A stretch of 64,000 bases of DNA from Thioclava indica (GTDB lineage Bacteria > Pseudomonadota > Alphaproteobacteria > Rhodobacterales > Rhodobacteraceae): NCBI RefSeq assembly GCF_000714545.1, contig NZ_AUNB01000015.1, forward strand, positions 1 through 64,000. Reading direction: 5' to 3'. Made by a program: the position numbers and the translations under genes. Positions within the stretch are counted from its first letter, which is position 1, and each line of letters begins with the position of its first letter. Of the stretch, positions 27,677-38,553 are shown piece by piece. Below the pieces are notes generated by a model that had not been told where the DNA came from, made no database searches, and was given only the letters and a program-made list of their open reading frames with translations.

Positions 27677-28366
27677 ATGAAATCCACATACAAAGAAGTC
27701 AAATCCGACATTCTTGCGAAAATCGTCAAAGGGGATTGGGGGCCAGGTGATCTCGTGCCCAACGAAGTGGATCTCGCTCTCACATACGGATGCGCGCGCG
27801 CCACTGTTAACCGTGCGATGCGCGAATTGGCAGATGATGGCATTATTGAACGGCGGCGCAAGGCAGGCACCCGCGTACGGATGACCCCTGTGCGTCAGGC
27901 GCGTTTCGACATTCCCGTTATCCGCGACGAAATCGAAGAAAAAGGCAGTAAATATCGGTATTCGTTGGTCAGCCGCGAGGTCGATGTCGCGCCGGATTGG
28001 CTCAGGGCCCGCATCCAGCTACCGGTGAATGGCAAAGCCTTGCATTTGGTGTGTATGCATTACGCTGACGGTATTCCGTATGAACACGAAGATCGTTGGA
28101 TCAACTTATCGGCGTTGCCGGCCGCCGAGGATGCCGATTTTACAAAGGACTGTCCGACGGAATGGTTGGTTGCTACCATTCCATTCTCAAAGGCGGAGAT
28201 CAATTTTTCGGCTGGATTGGCCGATCAGAAACTGTCTGATTATCTTGATTGTTCTGTCGGTGATCCGGTCTTCTCGGCAGAACGAAGCACATGGTGGGAA
28301 GGGGATGCGGTCACCTATGTGCGTCTGTCCTACCGTCCCGGCTATCGTCTGACGACGCGATATTGA
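27677..28366 (+). CDS. hutC: GntR/HutC family transcriptional regulator (UTRA domain)
   Basis: Repressor of 229 residues: winged helix at residues 1-70 (PNEVDLALTYGCARATVNRAMRELADDGIIERRRKAGTRV, split motif) and a UTRA ligand-binding domain to the end. HutC proteins repress hut genes and are released by urocanate or histidine. The ATG at 27677 and a GTG at 27674 are equally possible; GAAGAA lies about 10 bases upstream. The gene ends 47 bases before the convergent hutU end, with a strong hairpin between. The four TTATGT-n4-ACATAA sites in this region are its likely targets. Confidence 0.9.
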   Translation: MKSTYKEVKSDILAKIVKGDWGPGDLVPNEVDLALTYGCARATVNRAMRELADDGIIERRRKAGTRVRMTPVRQARFDIPVIRDEIEEKGSKYRYSLVSREVDVAPDWLRARIQLPVNGKALHLVCMHYADGIPYEHEDRWINLSALPAAEDADFTKDCPTEWLVATIPFSKAEINFSAGLADQKLSDYLDCSVGDPVFSAERSTWWEGDAVTYVRLSYRPGYRLTTRY

Positions 28367-28372
28367 AAGCTT

Positions 28373-28411
28373 GCGGGGGGGGGACGATGTGCATCGCCCC
28401 CGCCCGTTTTT
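28373..28411 (+). terminator. Rho-independent terminator after hutC
   Basis: A G-rich arm (GCGGGGG and CGATG) pairs with CATCG and CCCCCGC around a TG loop, and the plus-strand T run is at 28407-28411. It lies just after the hutC-like gene and ahead of the convergent hutU stop. Confidence 0.75.
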
Positions 28412-28412
28412 G

Positions 28413-30080
28413 TTACAGAATACCCGGCAAATTCAGCCCGTTTTCCCGCGCGCAGTCCAGGGCTTCGTCGTAGCCCGCATCCGCGTGACGCATAACGCCT
28501 GTGGCTGGATCGTTCCACAAAACACGCGCGATGCGGCGGTCCGCATCCTCCGTCCCGTCACAGCAAATCACCATGCCGGAGTGCTGGGAGAACCCCATAC
28601 CAACGCCACCGCCATGGTGCAGCGACACCCAAGTCGCACCCGACGCCGTGTTGAGAAGCGCGTTCAGCAAAGGCCAGTCGGACACAGCATCAGATCCGTC
28701 TTTCATGCTTTCCGTTTCACGGTTGGGCGATGCAACAGATCCTGAATCCAGGTGGTCACGACCAATAACGATCGGGGCCGACAATTCGCCGTTGCGCACC
28801 ATCTCATTGAATGCGAGGCCCAATTTATGGCGCACACCCAGACCCACCCAGCAAATACGCGCCGGAAGGCCCTGGAATTCGATGCGGTCCTTGGCCATGT
28901 CCAGCCAGTTGTGCAGGTGCTTGTCCTCAGAGAGGATCTCTTTGACCTTGGCATCTGTTTTGTAGATGTCTTCGGGATCACCGGACAGGGCAGCCCAACG
29001 GAACGGGCCGATACCACGACAGAACAACGGGCGGATATAGGCCGGCACGAAGCCCGGGAAATCAAACGCGTTCTCTAACCCTTCGTCCAACGCGACCTGA
29101 CGAATGTTATTGCCGTAATCAAACGTCGGAATGCCCATTTTTTGCAAATCAATCATTGCTTGCACGTGCACTTTCATGGATGCACGGGCGGCTTTTTCGA
29201 CGGCCTTTGGATCGCTTTCGCGCTTTTCTTTCCACTGCGCCATTGTCCAGCCTTGGGGCAGATAGCCATTGATCGGGTCATGCGCTGACGTTTGATCCGT
29301 CACCATGTCAGGGCGCACACCACGCGCTGCGATTTCGGCAAAAACATCGGCGGCATTGCCAAGCAGACCAACGGATTTGGCTTCACCAGCGGCTGTCCAG
29401 CGTTCAATCATTTCGAGTGCTTCATCGAGTGTATCCGCGCGCTCATCCACATAGCGGGTGCGCAGGCGGAAATCGATGCTGTCGGGGTTACATTCAACCG
29501 CCAGACAACATGCGCCCGCCATCACAGCGGCCAACGGCTGCGCGCCGCCCATGCCACCAAGGCCGCCTGTCAGAACCCATTTGCCAGTCAGATCACCGTT
29601 GTAATGTTGGCGGCCTGCTTCAACAAAGGTTTCATAGGTGCCCTGAACGATGCCTTGGCTACCGATATAAATCCACGACCCGGCGGTCATCTGGCCATAC
29701 ATCGCGAGGCCCTTTTTATCGAGCTCGTTAAAGTGGTCCCAAGTCGCCCAATGCGGCACCAGGTTCGAGTTGGCGATCAAAACACGCGGCGCGTCTTTGT
29801 GAGTTTGGAATACGCCGACGGGTTTGCCCGATTGCACCATCAGCGTCTGGTCTTCTTCCAGATTACGCAGGGACTCTACGATCAAATCGTAGTCTTTCCA
29901 TGTGCGCGCGGCGCGCCCGATGCCACCGTAAACCACCAGCTCATGCGGATTTTCGGCGACGTCCGGATGCAGGTTGTTCATCAGCATGCGCAACGGCGCT
30001 TCTGTCAGCCAGCTTTTGGCCGTCAATTCGGTGCCTGTCGCGGGGAATACGTCACGGGTGTTCTTACGCGGATCGCTCAT
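28413..30080 (-). CDS. hutU: Urocanate hydratase
   Basis: Urocanase of 555 residues. It converts urocanate to 4-imidazolone-5-propionate with a tightly bound NAD+. The NAD-binding [12 protein letters not shown] segment, HWATWDHF and the C-terminal [18 protein letters not shown] segment are characteristic. The ATG at 30080 ([16 protein letters not shown]) is chosen over the frame to 30341, which is overlapped by hutG. It is the last gene of the hutI-hutH-hutG-hutU operon, and its start overlaps the hutG stop by four bases. Confidence 0.96.
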   Translation of the reverse strand: MSDPRKNTRDVFPATGTELTAKSWLTEAPLRMLMNNLHPDVAENPHELVVYGGIGRAARTWKDYDLIVESLRNLEEDQTLMVQSGKPVGVFQTHKDAPRVLIANSNLVPHWATWDHFNELDKKGLAMYGQMTAGSWIYIGSQGIVQGTYETFVEAGRQHYNGDLTGKWVLTGGLGGMGGAQPLAAVMAGACCLAVECNPDSIDFRLRTRYVDERADTLDEALEMIERWTAAGEAKSVGLLGNAADVFAEIAARGVRPDMVTDQTSAHDPINGYLPQGWTMAQWKEKRESDPKAVEKAARASMKVHVQAMIDLQKMGIPTFDYGNNIRQVALDEGLENAFDFPGFVPAYIRPLFCRGIGPFRWAALSGDPEDIYKTDAKVKEILSEDKHLHNWLDMAKDRIEFQGLPARICWVGLGVRHKLGLAFNEMVRNGELSAPIVIGRDHLDSGSVASPNRETESMKDGSDAVSDWPLLNALLNTASGATWVSLHHGGGVGMGFSQHSGMVICCDGTEDADRRIARVLWNDPATGVMRHADAGYDEALDCARENGLNLPGIL

Positions 30081-30889
30081 GATGTGCCTTTCAGGGAAGT
30101 GACTAGATTTGGGGCCAGCTCGGCCAGTTTGGCCAGAATGTCGGTCAGGTGTACGCGGAGGCGTGCAGCGTTTTGGGTGTCGTAAGCCCAAGGCGCCGCT
30201 TCGGTCCTCAGATAGGTGCTTTGGGCGAGTTCCATTTGAATGGCGTGAACCCCTGTTGCAGGCTGGCCGTAATGGCGTGTTGTCCAGCCACCTTTGAACC
30301 GCCCGTTTGTGATAGAGGTATAGCCCGCTGCCTGCGCGCAAATGTCTTGCGTTACGGCTTCGATTTCGGGGGCACAGGTGGTGCCGAGATTGGTGCCGAT
30401 GTTGAAGTCAGGTAGCGTGTCGTCAAACAGAAAGGGGATGTGGGACCGGATCGAATGGCAATCATACAAGATTGCGATGCCGTGAATATCGCGCACGCGC
30501 GCAAGCTCCGCCTCAAGCGCGGCGTGATAAGGCGCGTGGAACGTTTTGCGACGTGTTTCGATGTCCGCATCCGAGGGCGGAGTTGCCCAGATGTCATTGC
30601 CGTCAAAGTCGGTCAGCGGCACGAGTCCGGTGGTGTTCTGCCCGGGATAGAGTGAAACGCCAGACGGGTCGCGATTGGCATCGACGACATAGCGGTGGAA
30701 CGTGGCGCGCACGGTGGTCGCCCCGCTTAGAACACCGTCATAAAGCTGGTGAATGTGCCAATCCGTATCATCAAGCCCGCGCCCACGGTCATTCAAATCC
30801 CCAAAGATATCTTCGGGAACATAGGTGCCGGTATGGGGCAAACCCAAAACAATGGGGCTGTCGCCTTGGTGGATTTCTACAGGGGTCAT
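30077..30889 (-). CDS. hutG: N-formylglutamate deformylase
   Basis: Hydrolase of 270 residues of the N-formylglutamate amidohydrolase family, which releases formate and glutamate in the last step of the HutF-type histidine pathway. Recognisable segments are [14 protein letters not shown] at the N terminus, [24 protein letters not shown] and [10 protein letters not shown]. It is coupled by ATGA overlaps both to hutH upstream and hutU downstream. Its presence with HutF shows the two-step deimination/deformylation branch, not the formimidoylglutamase branch. Confidence 0.94.
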   Translation of the reverse strand: MTPVEIHQGDSPIVLGLPHTGTYVPEDIFGDLNDRGRGLDDTDWHIHQLYDGVLSGATTVRATFHRYVVDANRDPSGVSLYPGQNTTGLVPLTDFDGNDIWATPPSDADIETRRKTFHAPYHAALEAELARVRDIHGIAILYDCHSIRSHIPFLFDDTLPDFNIGTNLGTTCAPEIEAVTQDICAQAAGYTSITNGRFKGGWTTRHYGQPATGVHAIQMELAQSTYLRTEAAPWAYDTQNAARLRVHLTDILAKLAELAPNLVTSLKGTS

Positions 30890-32424
30890 GCGTCGAATTC
30901 CGGCATGTCGATACCTGCCGCCGTCACGATTGCACCTGATGCGATCATCACCGATGCGCTTTCAAGGTCTGGCGCGAGATAGCGATCCTCGCCCAATGTC
31001 GCGACGTCTTGGCGAACGCGGGCAACAACTTTTTGCAACGTGGCGCTGGTGGTCAGCGGTGCGCGGAAATCGATCCCCTGTGCGGCACAAAGCAACTCGA
31101 CGCCCAAAATCCGGTTCAGGTTTTCGATCATCGCACCCAAGCGGCGCGCACCGTGCGCGGCCATCGATACGTGGTCTTCCTGGTTGGCCGACGTTGGCGT
31201 GCTGTCGGTGACACATGGATTGGCGAGGTGTTTGTTCTCGCTCATCAAGGCGGCGGTGGTGACTTCGGCAATCATATAACCGCTATTCAGACCCGGATTG
31301 GGGGTCAGGAACGGCGGCAGATTAAAGCTGAGGACGGGATCAACGATCAACGCAACACGGCGCTGCGCGATGGCCCCGATCTCTGCAATTGCCAATGCGA
31401 TCATGTCAGCGGCAAAGCCCACTGGTTCAGCGTGGAAGTTACCGCCTGACACGATGACATCGGCCTCAATCAGCACCAAGGGGTTGTCTGTCGCGGCGTT
31501 CGCTTCGATTTCCAATGTGCGGGCGGCCATGCGCAGCACGTCCATCGCGGCACCGGTCACCTGCGGTTGGCAGCGAATGCAGTAGGGGTCTTGAACGCGA
31601 GCATCATCGGTAAAGTGGCTTTCGCGAATTTCGGACCCTGCCAGCAGCGCGCGCATGGTTTCGCCCGCCTCGATCTGGCCGCGATGGCCGCGCAAGGCGT
31701 GAATTTCAGGCTGCAGCGGGGCGGTGGAGCCCATGATCGCATCGGTCGACAACGCCGATGTGACCAGCGCGGAATGCGCGCCGCGCCATGCGCCGAACAA
31801 TCCGGCCAAAGCGAAGGCCGTGGAAAACTGTGTGCCGTTAATCAGGGCAAGGCCTTCTTTCGGACCCAGTTCAACCGCCGTCAGGCCAGCGGCCTCTAGC
31901 GCGTCGGCCCCTGACATAACTTTACCGTCAAATTCAGCCTCGCCGTGCCCCATCATTGCAGCGGCCATATGCGCCAGCGGGGCAAGATCACCCGATGCAC
32001 CAACCGATCCTTGGGCGGGGATCACAGGAGTGACACCCTTTTCGAGCATCCCTTCGATCAACGTCACGACCTCCAGCCGCACACCGGATGCGCCGCGCCC
32101 GAGGCTGAGCAGTTTCAGGGCCATCAAAAGCCGCGCATGACGGCGTGGGATCGCAGGACCAACGCCGCAGCAATGGGACAAGATCAGATTGCGTTGCAGG
32201 GTTGCGGTGTCTTTGCTTTCGATCTTGACCGAGGCCAGTTTGCCAAAACCCGTGTTGACGCCATAAACCGCATCACTCCCCGCGACCGCCTTCGCGATAC
32301 GCGAGTGGGCCAGTTCAATGGCAGGGTGACATGCCGGATCAAGGCGCACCGCATTTTCGTTCCAGTAAATACTGTGCAGATCATCAAGCGTAACTGCGCC
32401 GGGAGTAAGGGTAAGTGTCGTCAC
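30886..32424 (-). CDS. hutH: Histidine ammonia-lyase
   Basis: Histidase of 512 residues. It removes ammonia from histidine to give urocanate. The Ala-Ser-Gly triplet that cyclises into the MIO cofactor is present in [15 protein letters not shown] (about residues 137-151). [12 protein letters not shown] and the conserved Gln-rich [10 protein letters not shown] are also visible. It is the second gene of the operon and overlaps hutI and hutG by four bases each. It is the normal entry point for free L-histidine. Confidence 0.96.
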   Translation of the reverse strand: MTTLTLTPGAVTLDDLHSIYWNENAVRLDPACHPAIELAHSRIAKAVAGSDAVYGVNTGFGKLASVKIESKDTATLQRNLILSHCCGVGPAIPRRHARLLMALKLLSLGRGASGVRLEVVTLIEGMLEKGVTPVIPAQGSVGASGDLAPLAHMAAAMMGHGEAEFDGKVMSGADALEAAGLTAVELGPKEGLALINGTQFSTAFALAGLFGAWRGAHSALVTSALSTDAIMGSTAPLQPEIHALRGHRGQIEAGETMRALLAGSEIRESHFTDDARVQDPYCIRCQPQVTGAAMDVLRMAARTLEIEANAATDNPLVLIEADVIVSGGNFHAEPVGFAADMIALAIAEIGAIAQRRVALIVDPVLSFNLPPFLTPNPGLNSGYMIAEVTTAALMSENKHLANPCVTDSTPTSANQEDHVSMAAHGARRLGAMIENLNRILGVELLCAAQGIDFRAPLTTSATLQKVVARVRQDVATLGEDRYLAPDLESASVMIASGAIVTAAGIDMPEFDA

Positions 32425-33635
32425 GCGAGGATACCTCCGAAAATGCGGGAATGAAGCGGATTGAAGCCGATACGATAAGCCAGCTCGGCTGGGTGTTTGA
32501 TGTCCCAGACGGCCAGGTCTGCACGCATGCCTGCGGCAATGGTGCCTGAATTGGTCAACCCAAGGGCGCGCGCCGCGTGTTGGGTGGCTCCGCGCAATGC
32601 CTCTTCGGGCGTCATACGGAACAGGGTGCAGCCCATGTTCAGCGTCAACAGCATCGAGTTGACCGGAGAGGTGCCGGGATTGATATCCGTGGCAAGCGCC
32701 ATGGGCACATTGTATTTACGCAGCAGATCAATCGGCGGAGCTTGCGTTTCGCGCAACGTGTAAAACGCGCCAGGCAGGATGACGGCAACTGTGCCAGCCT
32801 CGGCCATGGCTTTAACGCCGTCCTCATCCAGATATTCGATATGATCGGCAGACAGTGCACCATAGCTGGCGGCGAGCTTTGCGCCCCCAAGGTTGGACAG
32901 CTGTTCGGCGTGCAGTTTCACAGGCAGGCCCAATTCACGCGCCACATCAAAGACGCGGGCGATTTGGGCGGGGTGAAACGCAATCCCCTCGCAGAACCCG
33001 TCAACGGCATCCACCAGCCCTTCGGCATGGGCGGCCCGCAACGTCGGGATGCAAACATCATCGATATAAGCATCATCGCGACCCGCGTACTCGGCGGGCG
33101 TGGCGTGGGCGCCCAGGAATGTGGTCTTCACGATAATCGCGCGGTTCGCCATGATCGCGCGCGCCACACGCAACATGCGCAGCTCGGTTTCCATATCGAG
33201 GCCGTAACCGGATTTGATTTCGATGCAGGTCACACCTTCCGCGATCATCACATCCACGCGGCGCAATGCGTCGACCAGCAGTTCATCCTCGGTGGCAGCG
33301 CGGGTCGCTTTGACGGTGGAAACGATGCCACCCCCGGCGCGGGCGACCTCTTCATAGCTGGCCCCGTTCAGACGCATTTCGAATTCAATAGCGCGGTCAC
33401 CGCCATGAACGATATGGGTGTGGCAGTCGATCAAGCCGGGGGTCACAAGACGGCCACCAAGGCTGGTGCGCGGCAGGGATGTGTAGGTGTCAGGCACGTC
33501 CGAAGCTGGGCCGACCCATTTGATCACCCCGTCAATCACGGCGATGGCTGCGTCCTTGATCTGGCCATAAGGCTCGGGCGATTCGACCATCGTCGCTGCG
33601 TTTAAATCAACAAAAAGGTTGTTCTTGTCAGTCAT
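32421..33635 (-). CDS. hutI: Imidazolonepropionase
   Basis: Amidohydrolase of 404 residues which hydrolyses 4-imidazolone-5-propionate to N-formimidoyl-L-glutamate. The metal-binding [19 protein letters not shown] and [12 protein letters not shown] segments, and the later [10 protein letters not shown], match imidazolonepropionases. It is the first gene of the hutIHGU operon. Its start at 33635 lies 85 bases from the divergent hutF start, with one HutC-type operator between. Confidence 0.96.
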   Translation of the reverse strand: MTDKNNLFVDLNAATMVESPEPYGQIKDAAIAVIDGVIKWVGPASDVPDTYTSLPRTSLGGRLVTPGLIDCHTHIVHGGDRAIEFEMRLNGASYEEVARAGGGIVSTVKATRAATEDELLVDALRRVDVMIAEGVTCIEIKSGYGLDMETELRMLRVARAIMANRAIIVKTTFLGAHATPAEYAGRDDAYIDDVCIPTLRAAHAEGLVDAVDGFCEGIAFHPAQIARVFDVARELGLPVKLHAEQLSNLGGAKLAASYGALSADHIEYLDEDGVKAMAEAGTVAVILPGAFYTLRETQAPPIDLLRKYNVPMALATDINPGTSPVNSMLLTLNMGCTLFRMTPEEALRGATQHAARALGLTNSGTIAAGMRADLAVWDIKHPAELAYRIGFNPLHSRIFGGILA

Positions 33636-33688
33636 CTTAACCCCCCGATGATCAAAAATTTAGCTTTTCTAGTACGCGCTAGTGTGCT

Positions 33689-33704
33689 TTATGTCTATAC
33701 ATAA
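33689..33704. promoter_or_regulatory. HutC-type operator (site 3), between hutI and hutF
   Basis: TTATGTCTATACATAA, the best member of the set: TTATGT and ACATAA are perfectly complementary around CTAT. It lies 17 bases upstream of the hutF start and 54 bases upstream of hutI, in the shared control region of the two divergent hut units. The GTCTATAC core fits the GT-n-TA-n-AC pattern of GntR-family operators. Confidence 0.7.
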
Positions 33705-33720
33705 CTGCGAGGACCGCCAA

Positions 33721-35079
33721 ATGATTTTTGCAAAGCAAGCCAAACTTTCCACCGGATGGGCGTCAAATGTGCGCGTGACACATCTGGACGGCTGGATCAC
33801 CGATATCTCTGTTGATCAGTCTCCGCAGCCGACAGACGTCTGCATCGATACCCTTCTACCGGCGCTCGGAAATCTGCACAGCCACAGCTTTCAGCGGGCG
33901 ATGGCGGGCATGACGGAATATCGGATGGCAGGCAAAGATAGCTTCTGGACGTGGCGCGATCTGATGTACCGGTTCACGGCAAATCTGACGCCAGAGCATA
34001 TCGAAGCGATTGCGGGTTTCGTGTTTCTTGAAATGCAAGAAGCGGGGTATGCCAGCGTTGGCGAATTCCATTATCTGCATCATCAGCCGGGTGGCACAGC
34101 TTACGATGATCTGGGTGAACTATCGGGCCGGATTGCCTCCGCAGCCGCCGCGACTGGGATTGGCCTGACACATCTTCCCGTGCTCTACACCTATGGCGGT
34201 GCAGGGCAGGTGCCGCTTCAGGACGGGCAGGCGCGGTTTGGAAATTCCGTTGATCGGTTCAATAAGCTTGTTTCACGGGCGCGGGATATGGTTGCGGGTT
34301 TGCCCGCAGATTGTCGCGTCGGGATTGCGCCGCATTCCTTGCGGGCCACATCACTCGATGATCTGAAATCAGTTCTTGGAGCGCATGAGACCGGCCCTGT
34401 TCACATTCACATTTCTGAGCAACCCAAAGAGGTGGCAGATATCTCTGCCTGGCTCGGTGCGCGCCCTGTGGACTGGTTACTGGCCAATGTGGACGTGGCA
34501 CAAAACTGGTGCCTGATCCACGCCACTCATATGACGGCGCAAGAGACCCTAAACATGGCCAAATCCGGCGCGGTCGCGGGCCTTTGCCCCGTAACCGAGG
34601 CCAATCTGGGCGATGGTCCGTTTAACGGGCCAAGCTATCTTGAGGCGGGCGGCGCGTTTGGGGTCGGATCGGATTCCAACGTGCTGATCTCCCTCACCGA
34701 AGAGCTGCGCACGCTGGAATATTCCCAACGCCTGCGCGACGTTGCCCGCAATGTGATGGTCGTCGGCGAAGGTTCGGTCGGAGAAACGCTGTATACAGGG
34801 GCGGCCATTGGCGGGGCGCAGGCCTTGGGTCGCGATGCCGGTGAGATCGCGGTCGGAAAGCTGGCGGATCTGGTCGCGATAGATAGCAGCGCGCCGTCAC
34901 TTTGCGCGTTGCGCCAGGATCAGCTTTTGGACGGCCTCGTGTTTGCTGCCAAAGACGAAGTCGTCACCGATGTCTGGTCCGCCGGCCGCCACGCCGTGCA
35001 ATCAGGCCGCCATGTCAAACGCGATGCAATCGTCAGCGCCTACAAAGACGCAATGCAAAGCTTGATGGCATCCTTGTGA
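33721..35079 (+). CDS. hutF: Formimidoylglutamate deiminase
   Basis: Amidohydrolase of 452 residues that converts N-formimidoyl-L-glutamate to N-formyl-L-glutamate and ammonia. The metal site GNLHSHSFQRAMAG (about residues 53-66), HIHISEQ and the late GVGSDSN are typical of HutF. The ATG at 33721 with GAGGA 8 bases upstream is chosen; the earlier GTG at 33682 would place the operator inside the gene. Its 3' end overlaps the convergent hutD by 40 bases. Confidence 0.95.
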   Translation: MIFAKQAKLSTGWASNVRVTHLDGWITDISVDQSPQPTDVCIDTLLPALGNLHSHSFQRAMAGMTEYRMAGKDSFWTWRDLMYRFTANLTPEHIEAIAGFVFLEMQEAGYASVGEFHYLHHQPGGTAYDDLGELSGRIASAAAATGIGLTHLPVLYTYGGAGQVPLQDGQARFGNSVDRFNKLVSRARDMVAGLPADCRVGIAPHSLRATSLDDLKSVLGAHETGPVHIHISEQPKEVADISAWLGARPVDWLLANVDVAQNWCLIHATHMTAQETLNMAKSGAVAGLCPVTEANLGDGPFNGPSYLEAGGAFGVGSDSNVLISLTEELRTLEYSQRLRDVARNVMVVGEGSVGETLYTGAAIGGAQALGRDAGEIAVGKLADLVAIDSSAPSLCALRQDQLLDGLVFAAKDEVVTDVWSAGRHAVQSGRHVKRDAIVSAYKDAMQSLMASL

Positions 35080-35627
35080 TCGACATAATCGAGCCTGATT
35101 TCCAAAACGGCGTCATTCTCGGCAAGGTTTAACGCGGCATCTTGAGTGTCGATGAAAGCAGTATCCCCCACCGCCAGTTCTGCCGCATTTATCTGCGGCG
35201 TACCCGATAAGACGTGAAAAGCCAGCAGCCCCTGTTTGGGCCGCTGGGCGAGGCCGGAAAAGGGGCTATGCCGCATGGCAACCGCGCCCTCACACAGGTC
35301 AGGATCAAACATTAGATTTAGGTCAGTGAGCGGGCCACTGGTGAGCCGCGACTTAACTTGCAATGCTCCGTCAAACCGGACGGGTTCCCAGAGGCGCGCC
35401 TCAATCACATGTGTCGGGGCACGCAATTCCATCGCGCCGCCCGAAACCACGGTCAATACGCGCGTCATCCCCGTAAAATCCGAAAACGGCCCATCCTGGG
35501 TCACGTCAGCCCGGCTGATCGTCCAGGCCACGCTGTCGCCAACCATGCCTTTTGCGATGTTACGGGTAATCCCACCGCCGTTTTTCCATGGGGTATCAAT
35601 CAGTTCGTTTCGTGTGAGAATGCGCAT
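35040..35627 (-). CDS. hutD: HutD family protein
   Basis: Small cupin-like protein of 195 residues that begins RILTRNELIDTPWKNGGGITRNIA, the HutD signature. HutD is a conserved accessory of hut loci, reported in Pseudomonas to restrain the level of hut expression; its mechanism is not settled. The ATG at 35627 is chosen over 35639. It is convergent with hutF, overlapping its last 40 bases, and divergent from the alcohol dehydrogenase gene with operator site 4 between. Confidence 0.9.
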   Translation of the reverse strand: MRILTRNELIDTPWKNGGGITRNIAKGMVGDSVAWTISRADVTQDGPFSDFTGMTRVLTVVSGGAMELRAPTHVIEARLWEPVRFDGALQVKSRLTSGPLTDLNLMFDPDLCEGAVAMRHSPFSGLAQRPKQGLLAFHVLSGTPQINAAELAVGDTAFIDTQDAALNLAENDAVLEIRLDYVDHKDAIKLCIASL

Positions 35628-35705
35628 GATGGGATACACTCTTGTTTTTAGGCTGGATGGCTTGACCGATGTCGTGCCGCGATTTATTTAATGCTCTAAA
35701 TGCCA

Positions 35706-35721
35706 TTAAGTCTATACATAA
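35706..35721. promoter_or_regulatory. HutC-type operator (site 4), between hutD and the formaldehyde dehydrogenase gene
   Basis: TTAAGTCTATACATAA differs from site 3 at one position. It is 17 bases upstream of the dehydrogenase start (the same spacing as site 3 to hutF) and 78 bases from hutD. It ties the formaldehyde dehydrogenase to the hut regulon. Confidence 0.65.
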
Positions 35722-35738
35722 TATCGAAGGATAGCCCC

Positions 35739-36854
<1,116 letters not shown>

Positions 36855-36880
36855 GAACGCAACGACGAGATAGAGCGAGG

Positions 36881-36925
36881 GGCTACCACGAAACGTATCG
36901 TTGTTATCGTGGTAGCCTTGTGCTT
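36881..36925 (+). terminator. Hairpin terminator after the formaldehyde dehydrogenase gene
   Basis: GGCTACCACGA (36881-36891) and TCGTGGTAGCC (36907-36917) form a perfect 11-bp stem with a 15-base loop, starting 26 bases after the stop codon. The following TTGTGCTTT is only moderately T-rich. Confidence 0.6.
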
Positions 36926-37059
36926 TGCATCACGCCGAACACCGCGCGGCGGATAGCGCGCGTTACAAGCCAAAGCTGATCTGAGCCACACAGCCGCTGA
37001 AGCAGAAATTCGCGACCCTAGACCCGTTGCTCCTATCCGGCATCTTTGATTACCTCCAC

Positions 37060-37764
37060 TCAGATATACCCGCGGCGCGCCAGAATGCGGGCCACAATCA
37101 GGCAAATCATCGCCCATGCCCCTCCGGCGAGCCAACCTGCGGCAACATCTGTCGGCCAGTGAACACCCATGTAGATCCTGCTGATCCCCACAAGCAGTGT
37201 CAGCATGATCGCAACGCTCATAACATAGAGCTTCAGACCGAAGCGCGGCTGCACCCGCGCAATCAGAACGCCCAGTGAAAGGTAAACAATCGCCGCCATC
37301 ATGGAATGACCTGATGGAAAGCTGGCGGTATGGACGATGGCATCATGCGGCACGAGGTCGGGCCGCGGGCGGTCGAAAAAGTCTTTTGCACCACTGCTGA
37401 TCAAAACTCCGCTTCCGATGGTTGCCAGAATATAAAGCGCTGATGTCCAGCGGCGCAGCAGCAAGAAGAAGATCGAGACAACGAGTGTCGTGAGCATCAA
37501 AACGGCAACGCCCCCGAGGGCAGTGATGTCGCGGCCCATTTCTTCAAACCACCAGGGACCGATTGGATCGGACAAATCTCCTGGCGTGCGCAGAAGCAAG
37601 AGGATGTCTCGATCAAGGTTGCGGGTTGACCCTTCCACGACCTCGTCGGTCAATTCAGCGAGCGCCCAAACTGAGGCTACAGCGATGCCCAGGATCACCA
37701 GTGAAACAATCTCGACCTGGCGACGGGTCCAGCGAACCAAATTTAGAAATATTTCGTATTTCAT
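37060..37764 (-). CDS. PAP2 superfamily membrane phosphatase
   Basis: Membrane protein of 234 residues with four to five hydrophobic segments. The three PAP2 phosphatase motifs are present in order: KDFFDRPRP (KxxxxxxRP), SFPSGHSM (PSGH) and SRIYMGVHWPTD (SRxxxxxHxxxD). Such enzymes remove phosphate from lipids such as phosphatidic acid or undecaprenyl diphosphate at the periplasmic face. It stands alone, facing the hut region, and has no clear functional link to its neighbours. Confidence 0.9.
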   Translation of the reverse strand: MKYEIFLNLVRWTRRQVEIVSLVILGIAVASVWALAELTDEVVEGSTRNLDRDILLLLRTPGDLSDPIGPWWFEEMGRDITALGGVAVLMLTTLVVSIFFLLLRRWTSALYILATIGSGVLISSGAKDFFDRPRPDLVPHDAIVHTASFPSGHSMMAAIVYLSLGVLIARVQPRFGLKLYVMSVAIMLTLLVGISRIYMGVHWPTDVAAGWLAGGAWAMICLIVARILARRGYI

Positions 37765-37922
37765 GTGTTAACTCCACACTCAGGCACACCAACGTGGTAT
37801 CGCGCGCGCCGTGATGCATCTGGGCGACCTAAAACTTTCAGGAATAGTCACGTCTTTTGAGGTTAACGTTTGCGTCCTTCCTCGTGTGTATTCTGGTCCG
37901 TCGTAGCCTTTAAGGAGCGAGG

Positions 37923-38051
37923 ATGACCAAGACGCCCGCACCGTCGCAAGACGCAGCAGACAAGCTGGTCAAAAACATCCGCCGTAAGACCCGCCAGACC
38001 CACTCGGCAGAGGATAAGATCCGAATTGATTTGGCCGGATACTGGCTCTGA
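37923..38051 (+). pseudogene. IS3-family transposase OrfA N-terminal fragment
   Basis: Forty-two codons starting MTKTPAPSQDAADKLVKNIR and reaching HSAEDKIRI match the start of IS3-family OrfA proteins, which continue with a helix-turn-helix. Here the frame instead runs into foreign sequence and stops. It joins directly to an IS5-type fragment, so two elements have been fused by deletion or insertion. Confidence 0.6.
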
Positions 38052-38152
38052 CAGACGCGCTCGGCAACTTTGTCAATTTCTACCTCTTGCCCGGACAGGC
38101 CAACGACCTGCGCGAGACTGCTGCCTTGATCAGCGGTCGGATCATTCACCGG
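38042..38152 (+). pseudogene. IS5-family transposase fragment
   Basis: In frame from 38042 the DNA reads LALTDALGNFVNFYLLPGQ followed by ANDLRETAALI, the recognisable central DDE-region segment of IS5-family transposases, with no start and no remainder of the gene. It overlaps the last codons of the IS3 fragment in another frame and abuts a truncated small gene on the other strand. Confidence 0.6.
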
Positions 38153-38271
38153 TTTTCCCGTAGGCGGGCGCACCGGGGTTTCAAGCACCGGCGTGGGGTT
38201 TCGAGCACCGGGGTTTCGAATGGCACGCAGACGGGAACCTCGGCAAGGGAGGGATCCGGGGTGTCCGTCAT
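38146..38271 (-). pseudogene. Small ORF with ETPVLETP repeat, frameshifted and truncated
   Basis: Forty-one codons start at an ATG that has GGAGGA about 8 bases upstream (MTDTPDPSLAEVPVC). It reaches FETPVLETP and then loses frame inside a short DNA repeat (GAAACCCCGGTGC-like units). The alternative frame continues TPVLETPVRPPTGKPVNDPT, so a one-base change in the repeat broke the gene before it runs into the IS5 remnant. The original function is unknown; it looks like a proline-rich secreted or surface peptide only by composition. Confidence 0.4.
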
Positions 38272-38273
38272 GC

Positions 38274-38411
38274 TCAATCCTCCAGCCTTGAACGCCTGGA
38301 GGGCTTTGGATCACTTGCCGGCGCATCTCCAAGCGTTTCTTCCGGCCTGTGCAGGTCATCTTCAGGTTTTTCAGGCGGTTTCTTCTTTTTGTTATCATCT
38401 GGCTTTGACAT
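38274..38411 (-). CDS. Small charged hypothetical protein (45 aa)
   Basis: A 45-residue frame, MSKPDDNKKKKPPEKPEDD at the start and SRRSRLED at the end, with a good ribosome binding site (AGGAGAAG, 6 bases before the ATG). It is lysine-, proline- and acid-rich, with no membrane segment. It ends two bases before the start of the frameshifted ETPVLETP gene, which has its own GGAGGA, so the two appear to be a small operon. I do not recognise a family. Confidence 0.5.
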   Translation of the reverse strand: MSKPDDNKKKKPPEKPEDDLHRPEETLGDAPASDPKPSRRSRLED

Positions 38412-38553
38412 GATCTTCTCCTGAACATCGCTAACGGTGGTGTGAATGCAACGGGCAGAGCTTGTTGAAGGTTCCCGAAGGCCCGGGCATCGGATCGGTG
38501 ACTCGATCTTGCCTTCGCAAACACCTGCCCGCTACAGACCGGAGCGGGACCGA

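Noticed and set aside
38167-38220. Short repeated GAAACCCCGGTGC-like units, considered as a CRISPR or repeat array
   Set aside because: Only two to three imperfect copies a dozen bases apart inside a small gene; no spacers and no cas genes.
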